From Halobacteriovorax marinus (lineage in GTDB: Bacteria > Bdellovibrionota > Bacteriovoracia > Bacteriovoracales > Bacteriovoracaceae), in assembly GCA_002163155.1 (NCBI GenBank), contig MAAO01000006.1, positions 62,001-126,000 of the forward strand: a stretch of DNA of 64,000 nt, in the 5' to 3' direction. The notes beneath the pieces were generated by a model, which did not search any database, was not told the DNA's origin, and was given only the letters and a program-made list of their open reading frames with translations. Positions 45,298-54,525 of the stretch are shown here, in pieces. The position numbers were made by a program, and so were the translations under genes. The number at the start of each line of letters is the position of its first letter. Position 1 is the stretch's first letter.

Positions 45298-46553
45298 TTA
45301 ATAAGTGGCATAGTATTTTTAATTTTTCCGTCTATTTCATGTTCAATTTTCAAATCTAAAATTTTTGCTAGCATTGGATAAATATCAATATTGTTCACAG
45401 TTCCCTGTTTGAATGCACTTTTAAAGTTAGGTCCTTTAGCGTAAAGGATAGAGTGCATATCTGTTCCTTCAAATTGTGACCATCCATGATTTCCTTTTGG
45501 TATAGATTTAGGTTCATGAGATATAGACCAACCTCTATCTGCGATACAGACAAAGTCCCCAATTCTCTTATTCTTTCTAAAATTTAAGTACTTTGGAGTC
45601 TTGTTCTTCTTGTAACACTTAAAGTGTTTCGCATTCTTATTTATAAGATTCATTGTTCTAGTTACATATTTAAAAGAGGAGTTACTTCTATAGAAATGGA
45701 CTAGAGGGCCTTTTCCAACAATTTTAAAACTCTCAAGGTTAGTCTTAACTTTCTTTGATTTACCAATGAGTTCAACATTCTTCTCATCAAGTTCTGCCAT
45801 ACCATGATCAGAGACAATGACAATATTCAAAGGAAGATTTAATTTGTTTAATTCATGAACTAATCTTTCAATACTCTTGTCTACTTTGTGTACTGCCGCT
45901 TCAGTTTCACTAGCATTTGGCCCATAGTTATGACCTGCACTGTCTACATCGTGAAAGTAAAGCGTTGCAAAATGTGGTCTTTTTTCTTTTGGCATTTTGA
46001 ACCACTTTAGAACTGTATTGATCCTTTCATCGTGGGGAGTTCCGTGATTATACTTTAGGTAGTAACTTGGAAACGATCCATCTATCTTGGCTTCCGATCC
46101 TGGCCAGAAATAAGTAGCTGTTTTCATTCCTTGTTCTTCAGCAAGCACCCATAAAGGTTTAGCTGTGTAGAATCTAGTGTCTTCAATAGCACTTCTGTCT
46201 CTTAGAGAATAACTTCTGTCGATGGAAGGAGCGTAGAATCTATTACCAATGATTCCATGGTTCATGGGATATCTTCCGGTAATTATAGAAAGGTGATTTG
46301 GAAAAGTTTTGGTAGGGTAGGATGGTCTTAGAGACTTTACTGAAGAACCCGTTTTCATAAAATTTGTTAGGAATTTTGGAGAATACTTCTCTGTATAATC
46401 CCATCTATAACCATCTATTGAAATGAGTAAGACGTATGGTTTATCCTCAGTTTGTTTTGAATTATTAGTGTCGTTGGAAGTAAGGTATTTACTGGTTTTA
46501 GTGGCGCAACTAACAATGGAAAATAAAATTAAAATAATAATGAGTTTTTTCAT
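45291..46553 (-). CDS. Lipoprotein of the ectonucleotide pyrophosphatase/phosphodiesterase (alkaline phosphatase) family
   Basis: The product of about 420 residues has a lipoprotein signal ending in the lipobox IVSC. The catalytic domain is that of type I phosphodiesterase/NPP enzymes. The metal-binding start is VLLISIDGYRWDY, the nucleophile Thr is in SYPTKTFPNHLSIITGRYP, and HDVDSAGHNYGP and IVSDHGMAEL give the other metal ligands. It should hydrolyse nucleotide or lipid phosphodiesters outside the inner membrane. ATG 46553 has AAGGA six bases upstream; an ATG seven codons earlier (46574) lacks a ribosome site. Confidence 0.9.
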   Translation of the reverse strand: MKKLIIILILFSIVSCATKTSKYLTSNDTNNSKQTEDKPYVLLISIDGYRWDYTEKYSPKFLTNFMKTGSSVKSLRPSYPTKTFPNHLSIITGRYPMNHGIIGNRFYAPSIDRSYSLRDRSAIEDTRFYTAKPLWVLAEEQGMKTATYFWPGSEAKIDGSFPSYYLKYNHGTPHDERINTVLKWFKMPKEKRPHFATLYFHDVDSAGHNYGPNASETEAAVHKVDKSIERLVHELNKLNLPLNIVIVSDHGMAELDEKNVELIGKSKKVKTNLESFKIVGKGPLVHFYRSNSSFKYVTRTMNLINKNAKHFKCYKKNKTPKYLNFRKNKRIGDFVCIADRGWSISHEPKSIPKGNHGWSQFEGTDMHSILYAKGPNFKSAFKQGTVNNIDIYPMLAKILDLKIEHEIDGKIKNTMPLIKE

Positions 46554-46637
46554 GATGAATCCTTCGAATGTCATTTAATATAAATAAATTATAGCTGGAA
46601 TAGTATATTGATAAAAGAACCTTTGGGAATTATAGGC

Positions 46638-46665
46638 AAAAAAAAAGGCCTCAAAAATGAGACCT
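46638..46665 (-). terminator. Rho-independent terminator after the ferredoxin gene
   Basis: Read on the minus strand, AGGTCTC and GAGGCCT pair (one G-U) around ATTTTT and are followed by a run of nine T. It lies directly after the ferredoxin stop. Confidence 0.85.
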
Positions 46666-46672
46666 GAATAAC

Positions 46673-46909
46673 TTATTTTTCTCCATCGCTGCCAATGGAT
46701 TCTACAGGACAGGCCTCAAGGGCCTGATTGCAGATTTCGATCTCTTCTGGAGTCGTTGGTTGCTTTTTAACAAAAGCATGACCATCATCATCATTCATTT
46801 CAAAGAAGTCTTCAGCTTCCATAATACAGGCGTCACAAGCGATACATTGGTCATCAACATAGAACTTACCCGCTGCATTCAATTTCCACTTGGCTGATTT
46901 ATCTGCCAT
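46673..46909 (-). CDS. 4Fe-4S single-cluster ferredoxin
   Basis: The 78-residue protein is a small electron carrier. The cluster motif is C-x-x-C-D-x-C (QCIACDACIMEAE), and the fourth ligand is in EACPVESIG. It has one cluster only, since a second C-x-x-C-x-x-C is absent. The acidic C-terminus is typical of monocluster ferredoxins. It lies 21 bases downstream of the PpiD-like gene and so is probably co-transcribed with it. Confidence 0.92.
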   Translation of the reverse strand: MADKSAKWKLNAAGKFYVDDQCIACDACIMEAEDFFEMNDDDGHAFVKKQPTTPEEIEICNQALEACPVESIGSDGEK

Positions 46910-46930
46910 TACTTCTCCTAATCTTTGAAC

Positions 46931-48418
46931 TTATAGAACGCCGTACTCAACAACTTTAACTGTTGATTCAAGATCTTTTAGAATCTCTTGTTTGAGCTTT
47001 CTTCCTAAAATAGTTCTTAAAGAGTTATTACCATCTAAGATGTCCTTTTTAGACTGCTTCTTCCCATTTGTAAATTTGAAAGACTTTAAGATGACAACAT
47101 TAGTTGCTCTATCAAAAGTATATACAGAGGATTGATCTAGGCCTTTGGCAAAAATTCCTTTTAAGTTATTTGCTTCTAAAAGAATTTTTCCTGTTGAGCC
47201 ATCAAGACGATTAATTTCTAAATTCTCTTCAACTTTTAAGCCATACTTTTGTTTAAGCTTGCTAATCTTCTTTGAATTTCCAATAGAACTTGCAACCATC
47301 GCTTGTACTTTCGCTACGATAGAATCTAATTCAGTGTTCTTAGTTTTTCTTAAAATTTCTTTAGAGAACTTAACTTTGAAGTCTTCAAATTTCGCTTCTT
47401 TTGCTTCTTTTTTACTTTGAACGTAAATTACATGGTAACCAAAGCTCGTTTTAATTGGCTTAGAAATTGTTCCAGGTTTTAAGTTAAAAGCTACAGCGTC
47501 AAACTCAGGAACCATACGCCCTTTAGTGAACCAACCAAGAGTTCCGCCTTTCCCTTGTCCGCTAGGGTCTTCAGTGTGTTTGTTAGCTTGTTTTGCAAAG
47601 TTTTTCTTAGTTAAAGTCATTCTTAACTTAGTCAGGGCCTTCAACTTATTCGCAGCATTCTTATCATCAGTTCTAAAAAGAATGTGACTAGCTTTTACTT
47701 CTTCTTTAGTATCAAGAGCTGATTTTCTTTCATTGAATAAGGAAGTCACTTTACCAAGGTTAGCTTCTTCTTTTAAGTATGTTTCAACTTCAGAGTTAGT
47801 AACTTTAATTTGTTTTCTCATTGCTTCTTTATTTATTTCAACAATGACAGCATTTAGCTTTTGTTCTTTAAATTTAGAGACATCTAGAAAATATTGTTTT
47901 GAAACAGGAATACCTTTTAGAACAGCATCAGTAGTCATCCCTCTGACTTGGTTACGCATATCTTTTTCAAAATCTTGAGGGTTCATTCTATTGCTTGCAA
48001 GAATACTCTTGTAACGATCAACAGAAAATTGCTTGTTAACTTGAAAGTAAGGGAACTTCTTAATTTCAAATTTAATTTCCTCAGAGCTTGGAATCACTCC
48101 AATTCTATCTCCAAGAATTAGTGTTAATTTTCCTTGAACTAAGTTTCTAAGGGCCGTTTCTTTTAAACGGAATTGTTGAATTTGTTGATTAGTTAAATCC
48201 TTTCCACCAAGAAGTCCTCTATAGAATTCTAGTTGACGATTAAACTCTCGTTGGTAGTCAGCAATCTTGATAGGTTCATCTCCTACTTTAGCTACTGCAT
48301 TTGGAGAACCAGTAAAACTTTGGTAACCAGTGAACATGAAGGAAACAACGATGAATCCAATAAAAATTGTGACGAACACACTTGATGTTTTCTTTTTGAA
48401 TGTTTCATTTTGAGACAT
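46931..48418 (-). CDS. ppiD: PpiD-type membrane-anchored peptidyl-prolyl isomerase/chaperone
   Basis: The 495-residue protein has one N-terminal TM helix (VFVTIFIGFIVVSFMFTGY), a SurA/PpiD-like N-domain (VAKVGDEPIKIADYQREFNRQ), and a parvulin (rotamase) domain. The parvulin part is complete (EVKASHILFRT, then GGTLGWFTKGRMVPEFDAVAF and SFGYHVIYV). It acts at the periplasmic face on newly exported proteins. The family is usually about 620 residues; this one lacks the second chaperone segment and is nearer to a single-parvulin form. It is divergent from mreC. Confidence 0.85.
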   Translation of the reverse strand: MSQNETFKKKTSSVFVTIFIGFIVVSFMFTGYQSFTGSPNAVAKVGDEPIKIADYQREFNRQLEFYRGLLGGKDLTNQQIQQFRLKETALRNLVQGKLTLILGDRIGVIPSSEEIKFEIKKFPYFQVNKQFSVDRYKSILASNRMNPQDFEKDMRNQVRGMTTDAVLKGIPVSKQYFLDVSKFKEQKLNAVIVEINKEAMRKQIKVTNSEVETYLKEEANLGKVTSLFNERKSALDTKEEVKASHILFRTDDKNAANKLKALTKLRMTLTKKNFAKQANKHTEDPSGQGKGGTLGWFTKGRMVPEFDAVAFNLKPGTISKPIKTSFGYHVIYVQSKKEAKEAKFEDFKVKFSKEILRKTKNTELDSIVAKVQAMVASSIGNSKKISKLKQKYGLKVEENLEINRLDGSTGKILLEANNLKGIFAKGLDQSSVYTFDRATNVVILKSFKFTNGKKQSKKDILDGNNSLRTILGRKLKQEILKDLESTVKVVEYGVL

Positions 48419-48504
48419 AGTGCAAAATCCTCTTTAATTGATAATCTTTTATTAAGGCACATATTATTCCACGGACTGATTAAATCCGTAAAGATTATTG
48501 GCAG

Positions 48505-48533
48505 TTGGAGCTTAATTAGTTACTCTTTATATA
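48505..48533 (+). promoter_or_regulatory. Candidate sigma-70 promoter for the mre operon
   Basis: TTGGAG (48505-48510) and TATATA (48528-48533) are 17 bases apart, 30 bases before mreC. A dyad ACGGA-TCCGT (about 48471-48489) lies just upstream in the divergent gap with the PpiD-like gene. Confidence 0.45.
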
Positions 48534-48562
48534 GCTTCCAAGTAAAATTATAGAATTCAAGG

Positions 48563-49456
48563 ATGGGCCAAGTGCGAATTGGTGAAGGAGAAGGGCAGAA
48601 AACAAAAATTATTCTGAACGTATTAGTTTGTGCAGTTGCGTTATATGGAGTCTCAACAAAAGACTTTACGCAGCAAAGAACAAGTATGTTTGAAAACTTA
48701 ATGATTGATTTTTTTGCACCTATTCAAAAAAGCGTTACATATATTCAAGGTAGTTTCACGTCTGTGTTTGATGACTATATTGCAAACGTGAATGCTTCTA
48801 AAGATAATGAAAAATTAAAAATGAGGATATCCGACCTTGGTAGTCAGATATTTTCGTTTAGAGAAATGGAGCTCGAAAATAAGAGGTTAAAAAAACTTCT
48901 CGATTTTGGTGAAGAGCTTCCTTATAAGAAGGTTCTTGCGCAAGTTGTTGCTAGGGATGCTTCGAGTGATTTTCGCGTTCTTCGAATAAATAAAGGTTTA
49001 GTAGATGGTTTAAAGCTACAGGCCACGGTTGTTACTGGCGAGGGCTTAGTTGGTTTTATTTACCGTTTAACTGACCACTTTGCAGATGTTTTAACGATTC
49101 TGGACCCAAATAATAGAGTGGATGCACTAGTTAAAAGAGTTCGTGCCCATGGAATTGTTGAGGGTGATAGTGATCGTCAATGTTTAATGAAATACGTCAA
49201 AAGAACAGATCCGATTATATTAAATGATAGAATTCTCACTTCTGGTCTAGGAAATCTCTATCCAAAAGGAATTCTTATAGGAAAGGTTTCACGTATAGAG
49301 AGAGAATCCTATGGGATGACTCAGGATATAACAATTTTGCCCAGCGTAAACTTTGGTAAACTAGAAGAGGTTATTGTCTTGGTTGCAGAAAGTAACAAAA
49401 AGAAAGACCTTGAGTGGGATGCTCTTGATAGCAATACAGAAGGAAAAGTGAAGTGA
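48563..49456 (+). CDS. mreC: Rod shape-determining protein MreC
   Basis: MreC is a periplasmic scaffold of the elongasome that couples MreB to PBP2. The product of about 297 residues has one TM near residues 16-33, a coiled coil (MRISDLGSQIFSFREMELENKRLKKLL region, about 85-115) and two beta-domains containing VVTGEGLVGFIYR and VGKVSRIERESYG-like segments (IGKVSRIERESYGMT). ATG 48563 overlaps AAGGA; GTG 48572, eight bases after AAGGA, is an alternative. mreD overlaps by four bases. Confidence 0.92.
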   Translation: MGQVRIGEGEGQKTKIILNVLVCAVALYGVSTKDFTQQRTSMFENLMIDFFAPIQKSVTYIQGSFTSVFDDYIANVNASKDNEKLKMRISDLGSQIFSFREMELENKRLKKLLDFGEELPYKKVLAQVVARDASSDFRVLRINKGLVDGLKLQATVVTGEGLVGFIYRLTDHFADVLTILDPNNRVDALVKRVRAHGIVEGDSDRQCLMKYVKRTDPIILNDRILTSGLGNLYPKGILIGKVSRIERESYGMTQDITILPSVNFGKLEEVIVLVAESNKKKDLEWDALDSNTEGKVK

Positions 49457-49986
49457 AGGGACAAATTAAAGATCTTATAATTCCTCTGTTTATTACTCTG
49501 CTGATATTGGTAGTTCTTGAGATCATTTCAACGGCCCTGTTGCCAGCATTTGGAATTCAAAAATATATAATTCCTTTTAATATTTTAATTGTCCTCTATC
49601 TTGGATTTAAACTAGAGACTCCATACTTAGCAATTCTCATTTTGATTGTTCAGTACTTCCATTCGTTCTTTTCTATTGAAGGATGGGAGCTTGGTACAAT
49701 TGCAGGTATTTTTATTTGTATAGTGATCTCGTATCTAAGAGATTTGATACATTTTTCTTCAGCTGCAATAACTATAACCGTCACTCAGGTCTTTCAAGTT
49801 GTTTGGTTTCTCATTGTGTCTTCACTCTTTTATTTAAAGACAGGAAATATGGGCATATTGGTTGAAAAGATGTGGCGCTTTATTCCTGAAAGTATTGCTA
49901 TTTCGTTATTAGCTCCTTTTTTCTTTGCTATATTTGACCGAATTTGGGGAGTAAATAGTGAAGGAATGCTAGGGGGAGACGTTTAG
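49453..49986 (+). CDS. mreD: Rod shape-determining membrane protein MreD
   Basis: MreD is a small polytopic membrane partner of MreC. The 177-residue product has about five hydrophobic helices, such as LIIPLFITLLILVVLEII and ILVLYLGF. Family conservation is low; the call rests on length, topology and position between mreC and mrdA. Its GTG start overlaps the mreC end (GTGA) and its stop overlaps the mrdA GTG by one base. Confidence 0.82.
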   Translation: MKGQIKDLIIPLFITLLILVVLEIISTALLPAFGIQKYIIPFNILIVLYLGFKLETPYLAILILIVQYFHSFFSIEGWELGTIAGIFICIVISYLRDLIHFSSAAITITVTQVFQVVWFLIVSSLFYLKTGNMGILVEKMWRFIPESIAISLLAPFFFAIFDRIWGVNSEGMLGGDV

Positions 49987-51962
49987 TGTTCGGTGAAGAT
50001 GATATCGTTCGCTCTCATAAAGCTAGAGCAGATCTAATTTTCAATATCGTTATTGGCTGTTTCGTAATAATTCTAATACGTCTTTGGTATTTACAAGTTT
50101 ATAAGGGTGACGAATTTTATAAATTCTCTGTTCAAAATCGCCTTCGTAGAGAAACTGTGAAAGCTCCTAGAGGAATGATTTTCTCTCGAAATAATCAACT
50201 GCTAGTTCAAAATGTACCTAGATTTGATGCCATTATTATTCCGCAATATTTAACTAATAAGAAAGAGACTCTTAAGAAGTTGTCTAACATTTTAGATTTA
50301 ACAGAAAAAAAGATAAAACATATTCTTAGAAAAAACTCCTATCAAGCAAGATACAGACCCATCATAATTAAGAAAAATATTTCAAGAAAAGAAGTTGCAG
50401 TTATTGAAACTGAAAATTCAAAAATGCCTGGGGTGAGAGTTCACACATTTATTTCAAGAGAGTATTCAGATAAGGAAGTTGGAAGTCATGCCTTAGGTTA
50501 TATTTCTGAAATATCTCGAAAACAATTACCAATTTATAGAGAAAGGGATGATTATCCTTATAAGTTAGGTGATTTTATCGGGCAGGCGGGAATAGAAAAA
50601 CAGTTTGATTTGAAGCTTAGAGGAACTGATGGTTATCAATTCATGGAGGTTGATGCCAGAGGAAGAATGACGAGACTTATTAAGGGAAAGAATCTCTTTG
50701 CTGGAATTGAAAATAAAGCAGCTAAACCTGGAAACAATATTCGGCTAACAATTGATAGAGATATGCAAAGAACAGCCTACAAAGCGCTAGAGGGAAAGGT
50801 TGGGAGTGTTGTTGCAGTCGATGTTAATACTGGTGAAGTTTTGGCGATGGTTTCAAGACCTAGCTTTGATCCAACTGAATTTTCTAAGGGTCTAAGCGCC
50901 AAGTATTGGAGAAAACTTAGTCAGGATGAATTTAAGCCCATGACTGATAGAACTATTCAGGAACATTATTCTCCAGGTTCAACTTTTAAAACATTTACCG
51001 CAATTGCAGCTTTGGAAGAAAAAATTGTCAGACCAGAGCAAGAAGTTCATTGTCCTCCAACTTTTAGATTAGGAAGAAGAGTCTTTCATGATTGGAGAAG
51101 AGGAGGCCATGGGCTAACTAATGTGTACAAGTCTCTTAGACGGTCTGTGGATGTATACTTTTATAAAATTGCTACGAAGCTTGATATTGATATTTTAACA
51201 AGATATGCGAAACAGTTTGGCTTTAGTTCTAAAACGGGAATCTCACTTCCAAGAGAAATCCCAGGGTTACTTCCCACAAAAGAATGGAAACTTAAGAAAA
51301 CAGGAGAGCCTTGGCAGAAGGGTGAAACATTATCTTGTGCTATTGGGCAGTCATACGTTCTAGCTACACCTCTTCAACTATCTCTAGCTTATGCCACAAT
51401 AGCTAATGGTGGAAAATTATTTAAACCCTATTTAATTAAAGAAATCTTTTCAAGTGATGGAACAATCATTAAGAAATTTCAACCGAGTCTAGTTAATGAA
51501 GTTACCGTAAGCCAAGAAACTCTAAATCATGTTAAGAAAGGTTTATATCAAGTTGTAAATCATAGAAAAGGAACAGCTTGGTGGTATCGTGGTCGTGGTT
51601 TAAGTATGGCAGGGAAAACTGGTACTTCTCAAGTTAGAAGCATGACCAAAAAAGAATTATTTTCTAAGTGCGAAAATATGCCATATAAAGATCGGCATCA
51701 TGGTATTTTTGTAGGTTATGCTCCTTTCGACAATCCTCAAATTGCAGTGGCAGCTGTTGTTGAACATGGGTGTCACGGATCAAGTGCGGCAGCTCCTGTA
51801 GTTAGAGACATAGTCACAACTTATATGAAAAAATATCAAACTAAATTCTATGAAGAGCAAGCAGCAAAAGACAAGGCCCATGCTACAAAACTCTATCTTC
51901 GAGAAAAGCGTAGACGTGAAGAATTGAAAAAGAAGAAAGACTTACTTGAGTCACAAGGATAA
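49986..51962 (+). CDS. mrdA: Penicillin-binding protein 2 (elongation transpeptidase)
   Basis: PBP2 crosslinks new peptidoglycan during rod elongation. The 658-residue product has a TM anchor at about 18-38, a pedestal/dimer domain, and a transpeptidase domain. The nucleophile is Ser332 in SPGSTFK (S-x-x-K), the second motif is S-V-D (RRSVDVYFY), and the third is KTGTSQV. An S-x-D second motif is normal for PBP2. It is followed by rodA after two bases and preceded by mreD. Confidence 0.95.
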   Translation: MFGEDDIVRSHKARADLIFNIVIGCFVIILIRLWYLQVYKGDEFYKFSVQNRLRRETVKAPRGMIFSRNNQLLVQNVPRFDAIIIPQYLTNKKETLKKLSNILDLTEKKIKHILRKNSYQARYRPIIIKKNISRKEVAVIETENSKMPGVRVHTFISREYSDKEVGSHALGYISEISRKQLPIYRERDDYPYKLGDFIGQAGIEKQFDLKLRGTDGYQFMEVDARGRMTRLIKGKNLFAGIENKAAKPGNNIRLTIDRDMQRTAYKALEGKVGSVVAVDVNTGEVLAMVSRPSFDPTEFSKGLSAKYWRKLSQDEFKPMTDRTIQEHYSPGSTFKTFTAIAALEEKIVRPEQEVHCPPTFRLGRRVFHDWRRGGHGLTNVYKSLRRSVDVYFYKIATKLDIDILTRYAKQFGFSSKTGISLPREIPGLLPTKEWKLKKTGEPWQKGETLSCAIGQSYVLATPLQLSLAYATIANGGKLFKPYLIKEIFSSDGTIIKKFQPSLVNEVTVSQETLNHVKKGLYQVVNHRKGTAWWYRGRGLSMAGKTGTSQVRSMTKKELFSKCENMPYKDRHHGIFVGYAPFDNPQIAVAAVVEHGCHGSSAAAPVVRDIVTTYMKKYQTKFYEEQAAKDKAHATKLYLREKRRREELKKKKDLLESQG

Positions 51963-51964
51963 AA

Positions 51965-53077
51965 ATGAATTCATCAGCAATCTTAGACGCCATAAAAAAG
52001 TACGACTTTAGTTTCTTTGGAATTTGTGGTGCTATCTTTTTAATGGGTGTTGTAAACTTATATTCTGCAACCCATGCTTCTACTAGTGCTCATATGGCCA
52101 ATCTCTATAAAGTTCAAATCGGTTGGTATGCGGTTTCATTACTTGCTGGGGTTGTGGTCAGCTTCATTCAACCTAAGAATTTTTTTAGATTCTCATGGTT
52201 ACTGTATGGAATAAATGTTTTCCTACTCATCCTCGTTTTATTCTTAGGACACAAAGGAATGGGGGCACAGAGATGGCTCGTTATTGGTCCTGTTAGGATT
52301 CAGCCTTCTGAACTTATGAAAATGGCAGTTATTCTTGTTCTAGCGAGATGGTACTCAAAAGCAGAACCTAATAAAGAGATTGGCTTTAGAGAGTTGATCA
52401 TCCCTTTTTTTATGGCATTTATTCCTGCAATTCTTATTATAGCGGAGCCAGACTTAGGAACAGGATTACTAGTTCTTCTTATTTTCTTTGTTATAACTTT
52501 TTATAGAAAATTAAAGTGGAAAACGATCGCTATCCTCGCCATCATTGGTGTGATTAGCGGTGGAATCATGTATCAATTTGGTCTTAAACAATATCAAAGA
52601 AATAGAATCTTAACTTTTATAAATCCAACGGCTGATGCGAAAGGAACGGGATACAATGCCATTCAATCTAAGATTGCCATTGGCTCTGGTAAAATTATCG
52701 GGAAAGGTTTTAAGAAGTCATCTCAGGCTTCACTTAATTACCTTCCTGAGAATCACACGGATTTTGTTTTTTCAATTTTCAATGAAGAGCATGGATTTGT
52801 AGGTTCACTATTTCTCATTTCATTATTCCTGGTGCTCTTCTATCGATTCATTTGGCTCGCACAATCTGTGCCCAGGATTTATGAATCTATTGTGGTGATT
52901 GGAATCATGTCCGTTTTCTTTTGGCACACATTTATCAATATGGGGATGGTGACAGGGCTCATGCCTATAGTTGGTTTACCACTACCATTCATGAGCTATG
53001 GTGGCTCAAGTCTGTTAACTTTTAGCCTCTGTTGTGGAATAGCCACTTCAATTAGTAATTCTAGAAACCTATTCTAA
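51965..53077 (+). CDS. mrdB: Peptidoglycan glycosyltransferase RodA
   Basis: RodA is the SEDS-family polymerase that works with PBP2. The 370-residue membrane protein has about ten helices. Conserved family segments include GAQRWLVIGPVRIQPSELMK, PDLGTGLLVLLIF, LPENHTDFVFSIFNEEHGFVG, and the C-terminal MGMVTGLMPIVGLPLPFMSYGGSSLL. It completes the mreC-mreD-mrdA-mrdB operon. Confidence 0.95.
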   Translation: MNSSAILDAIKKYDFSFFGICGAIFLMGVVNLYSATHASTSAHMANLYKVQIGWYAVSLLAGVVVSFIQPKNFFRFSWLLYGINVFLLILVLFLGHKGMGAQRWLVIGPVRIQPSELMKMAVILVLARWYSKAEPNKEIGFRELIIPFFMAFIPAILIIAEPDLGTGLLVLLIFFVITFYRKLKWKTIAILAIIGVISGGIMYQFGLKQYQRNRILTFINPTADAKGTGYNAIQSKIAIGSGKIIGKGFKKSSQASLNYLPENHTDFVFSIFNEEHGFVGSLFLISLFLVLFYRFIWLAQSVPRIYESIVVIGIMSVFFWHTFINMGMVTGLMPIVGLPLPFMSYGGSSLLTFSLCCGIATSISNSRNLF

Positions 53078-53145
53078 GTCTTTAAATTTAAAGGGTTAAG
53101 TTCATTAATACTAAGGTATTGGTGAATATACCCGATAAGTTTACA

Positions 53146-54525
53146 ATGGGAATAGCTAAACAACTGATACTCTTAACATTTATATTATTACTCAATGCTT
53201 GTTCTACAAATCAGTCGCAAAGACTTGTACGTCATCCTGCTTCACAAATGAGTGGAGACAAGCTTTCTTGTAAGAAAGTTAGCGCAACATTTATTGAAAA
53301 TCATCAAGCTAGTAATGAATTAGCTAATCTTTCTGGGATAAAATATCTCACTCAGAAACTTTCAGAAATTGAACACTTAGACTCATCGAATATTACCGCC
53401 TTGTTGCTTCGCTATAATTTAGTGATGAGAAATGATGGTAAGGAAGTCATCAAGGTTCCACTTTCAAAATTAAAATCAATTCACCCTGTGGATAGAGGAG
53501 CATCGATAGCAAAAACAAAAGCGAGATCAGATAATATAAAAGACTTCATTGCTAAAAATGGAGTACCGGAAGCCTTTACTACAGATATTCAAGAAATTAC
53601 GATTAAATCTAGAATGCTAATGAGGGCGGTCAAAACAGATGAAGGTAATTATATTATCTTTGATGGAAATGGTAGATTGTATGCTTTAAGAGATTACTTT
53701 CAAAGTAATGATCTCTCTGAAATGCCTATTGAAATTGAGCTTTATAAAATTGAGTATAAGAAGATTAAGAGTCTTATGGAGATTAGAAGAAGAAATCTCT
53801 ATGCCACCGGTGAAGATGTAAGTCAGGCAAGAAAGTCTCTCTATCAAAGTCATATCTCTAACGAAGAATTGGATGAAATGATTTCTAATTTAAAATCTGA
53901 GAGTAAGAAGTATTGGAAGTATAGAGGATTCTTTGGAAAGAGAGAGAATCGGGTTGCCATGAAAGAATTATCTGAAGCTCTTGATGTTAAAGTCAGGCAA
54001 TTAGAAAATGTAAAACTTTGGCGAGAGAAGGGTTATGGAATCGCGTATAAAGAAAAAATTACAACAAAACAAATTGAAGCCATGGCCAATAAAGAGGTCC
54101 CGCTGGGGATGACAAAATATCAGTTCAAAGAGATGAAGTATGATCTGGCCAAGGCGCTAAGAGTTGAAGAGCTAGATGATGGTCACGTTATTATGGATGG
54201 AACTTCCACGACATTCTATTCTGCTAATCCAAAGAGAAGATTGGGAACCCATTTTCAAAAAGCGGGAATTACTAGAAGTGATTACAACTTTAAGATTCAT
54301 TCACCAAAGTTAGTAAAGAAAATGATGGAAAAAGACCTCAAATGGTACGGGCATGAGAGATTTTATAAAACCAGATGGGTTGAGAAAATTTACCCCGAAA
54401 TACAAGCTTTTAAGAAGAAGTGGTCTAAGATTCTTGGTCGAAAAATTTCAATTGTAGGCGCGGATATTGAAGTTGAAGATGTGGATCAACACGGTCGTTT
54501 TATTATCGATCTCACAAAAGATTAA
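53146..54525 (+). CDS. Lipoprotein with ParB/sulfiredoxin-like segment
   Basis: The family is not known to me. From ATG 53146 the product is about 459 residues and starts with a lipoprotein signal ending in LNAC (cleaved before Cys). A region at about 100-190 reads VIKVPLSKLKSIHPVDRG, then, 60 residues later, YIIFDGNGRLYALRDYF. This order of a strand plus D-G-N-G-R-L-x-A-L-R recalls the ParB/Srx fold, which binds or hydrolyses nucleotides. The rest is charged and helical. Two palindromes (CTTTAAATTTAAAG at 53080 and AATAC-GTATT near 53108) lie between rodA and this gene. TTG 53119 and GTG 53122 are alternative starts. Confidence 0.65.
   Translation: MGIAKQLILLTFILLLNACSTNQSQRLVRHPASQMSGDKLSCKKVSATFIENHQASNELANLSGIKYLTQKLSEIEHLDSSNITALLLRYNLVMRNDGKEVIKVPLSKLKSIHPVDRGASIAKTKARSDNIKDFIAKNGVPEAFTTDIQEITIKSRMLMRAVKTDEGNYIIFDGNGRLYALRDYFQSNDLSEMPIEIELYKIEYKKIKSLMEIRRRNLYATGEDVSQARKSLYQSHISNEELDEMISNLKSESKKYWKYRGFFGKRENRVAMKELSEALDVKVRQLENVKLWREKGYGIAYKEKITTKQIEAMANKEVPLGMTKYQFKEMKYDLAKALRVEELDDGHVIMDGTSTTFYSANPKRRLGTHFQKAGITRSDYNFKIHSPKLVKKMMEKDLKWYGHERFYKTRWVEKIYPEIQAFKKKWSKILGRKISIVGADIEVEDVDQHGRFIIDLTKD

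Noticed and set aside
48457-48471. GG-N10-GC on the minus strand (TGGAAT-N5-GTGC) upstream of the PpiD-like gene, a possible sigma-54 promoter.
   Set aside because: The -24 part lacks the TGGCA core seen in the two better elements. Such a loose pattern is expected by chance in AT-rich DNA.
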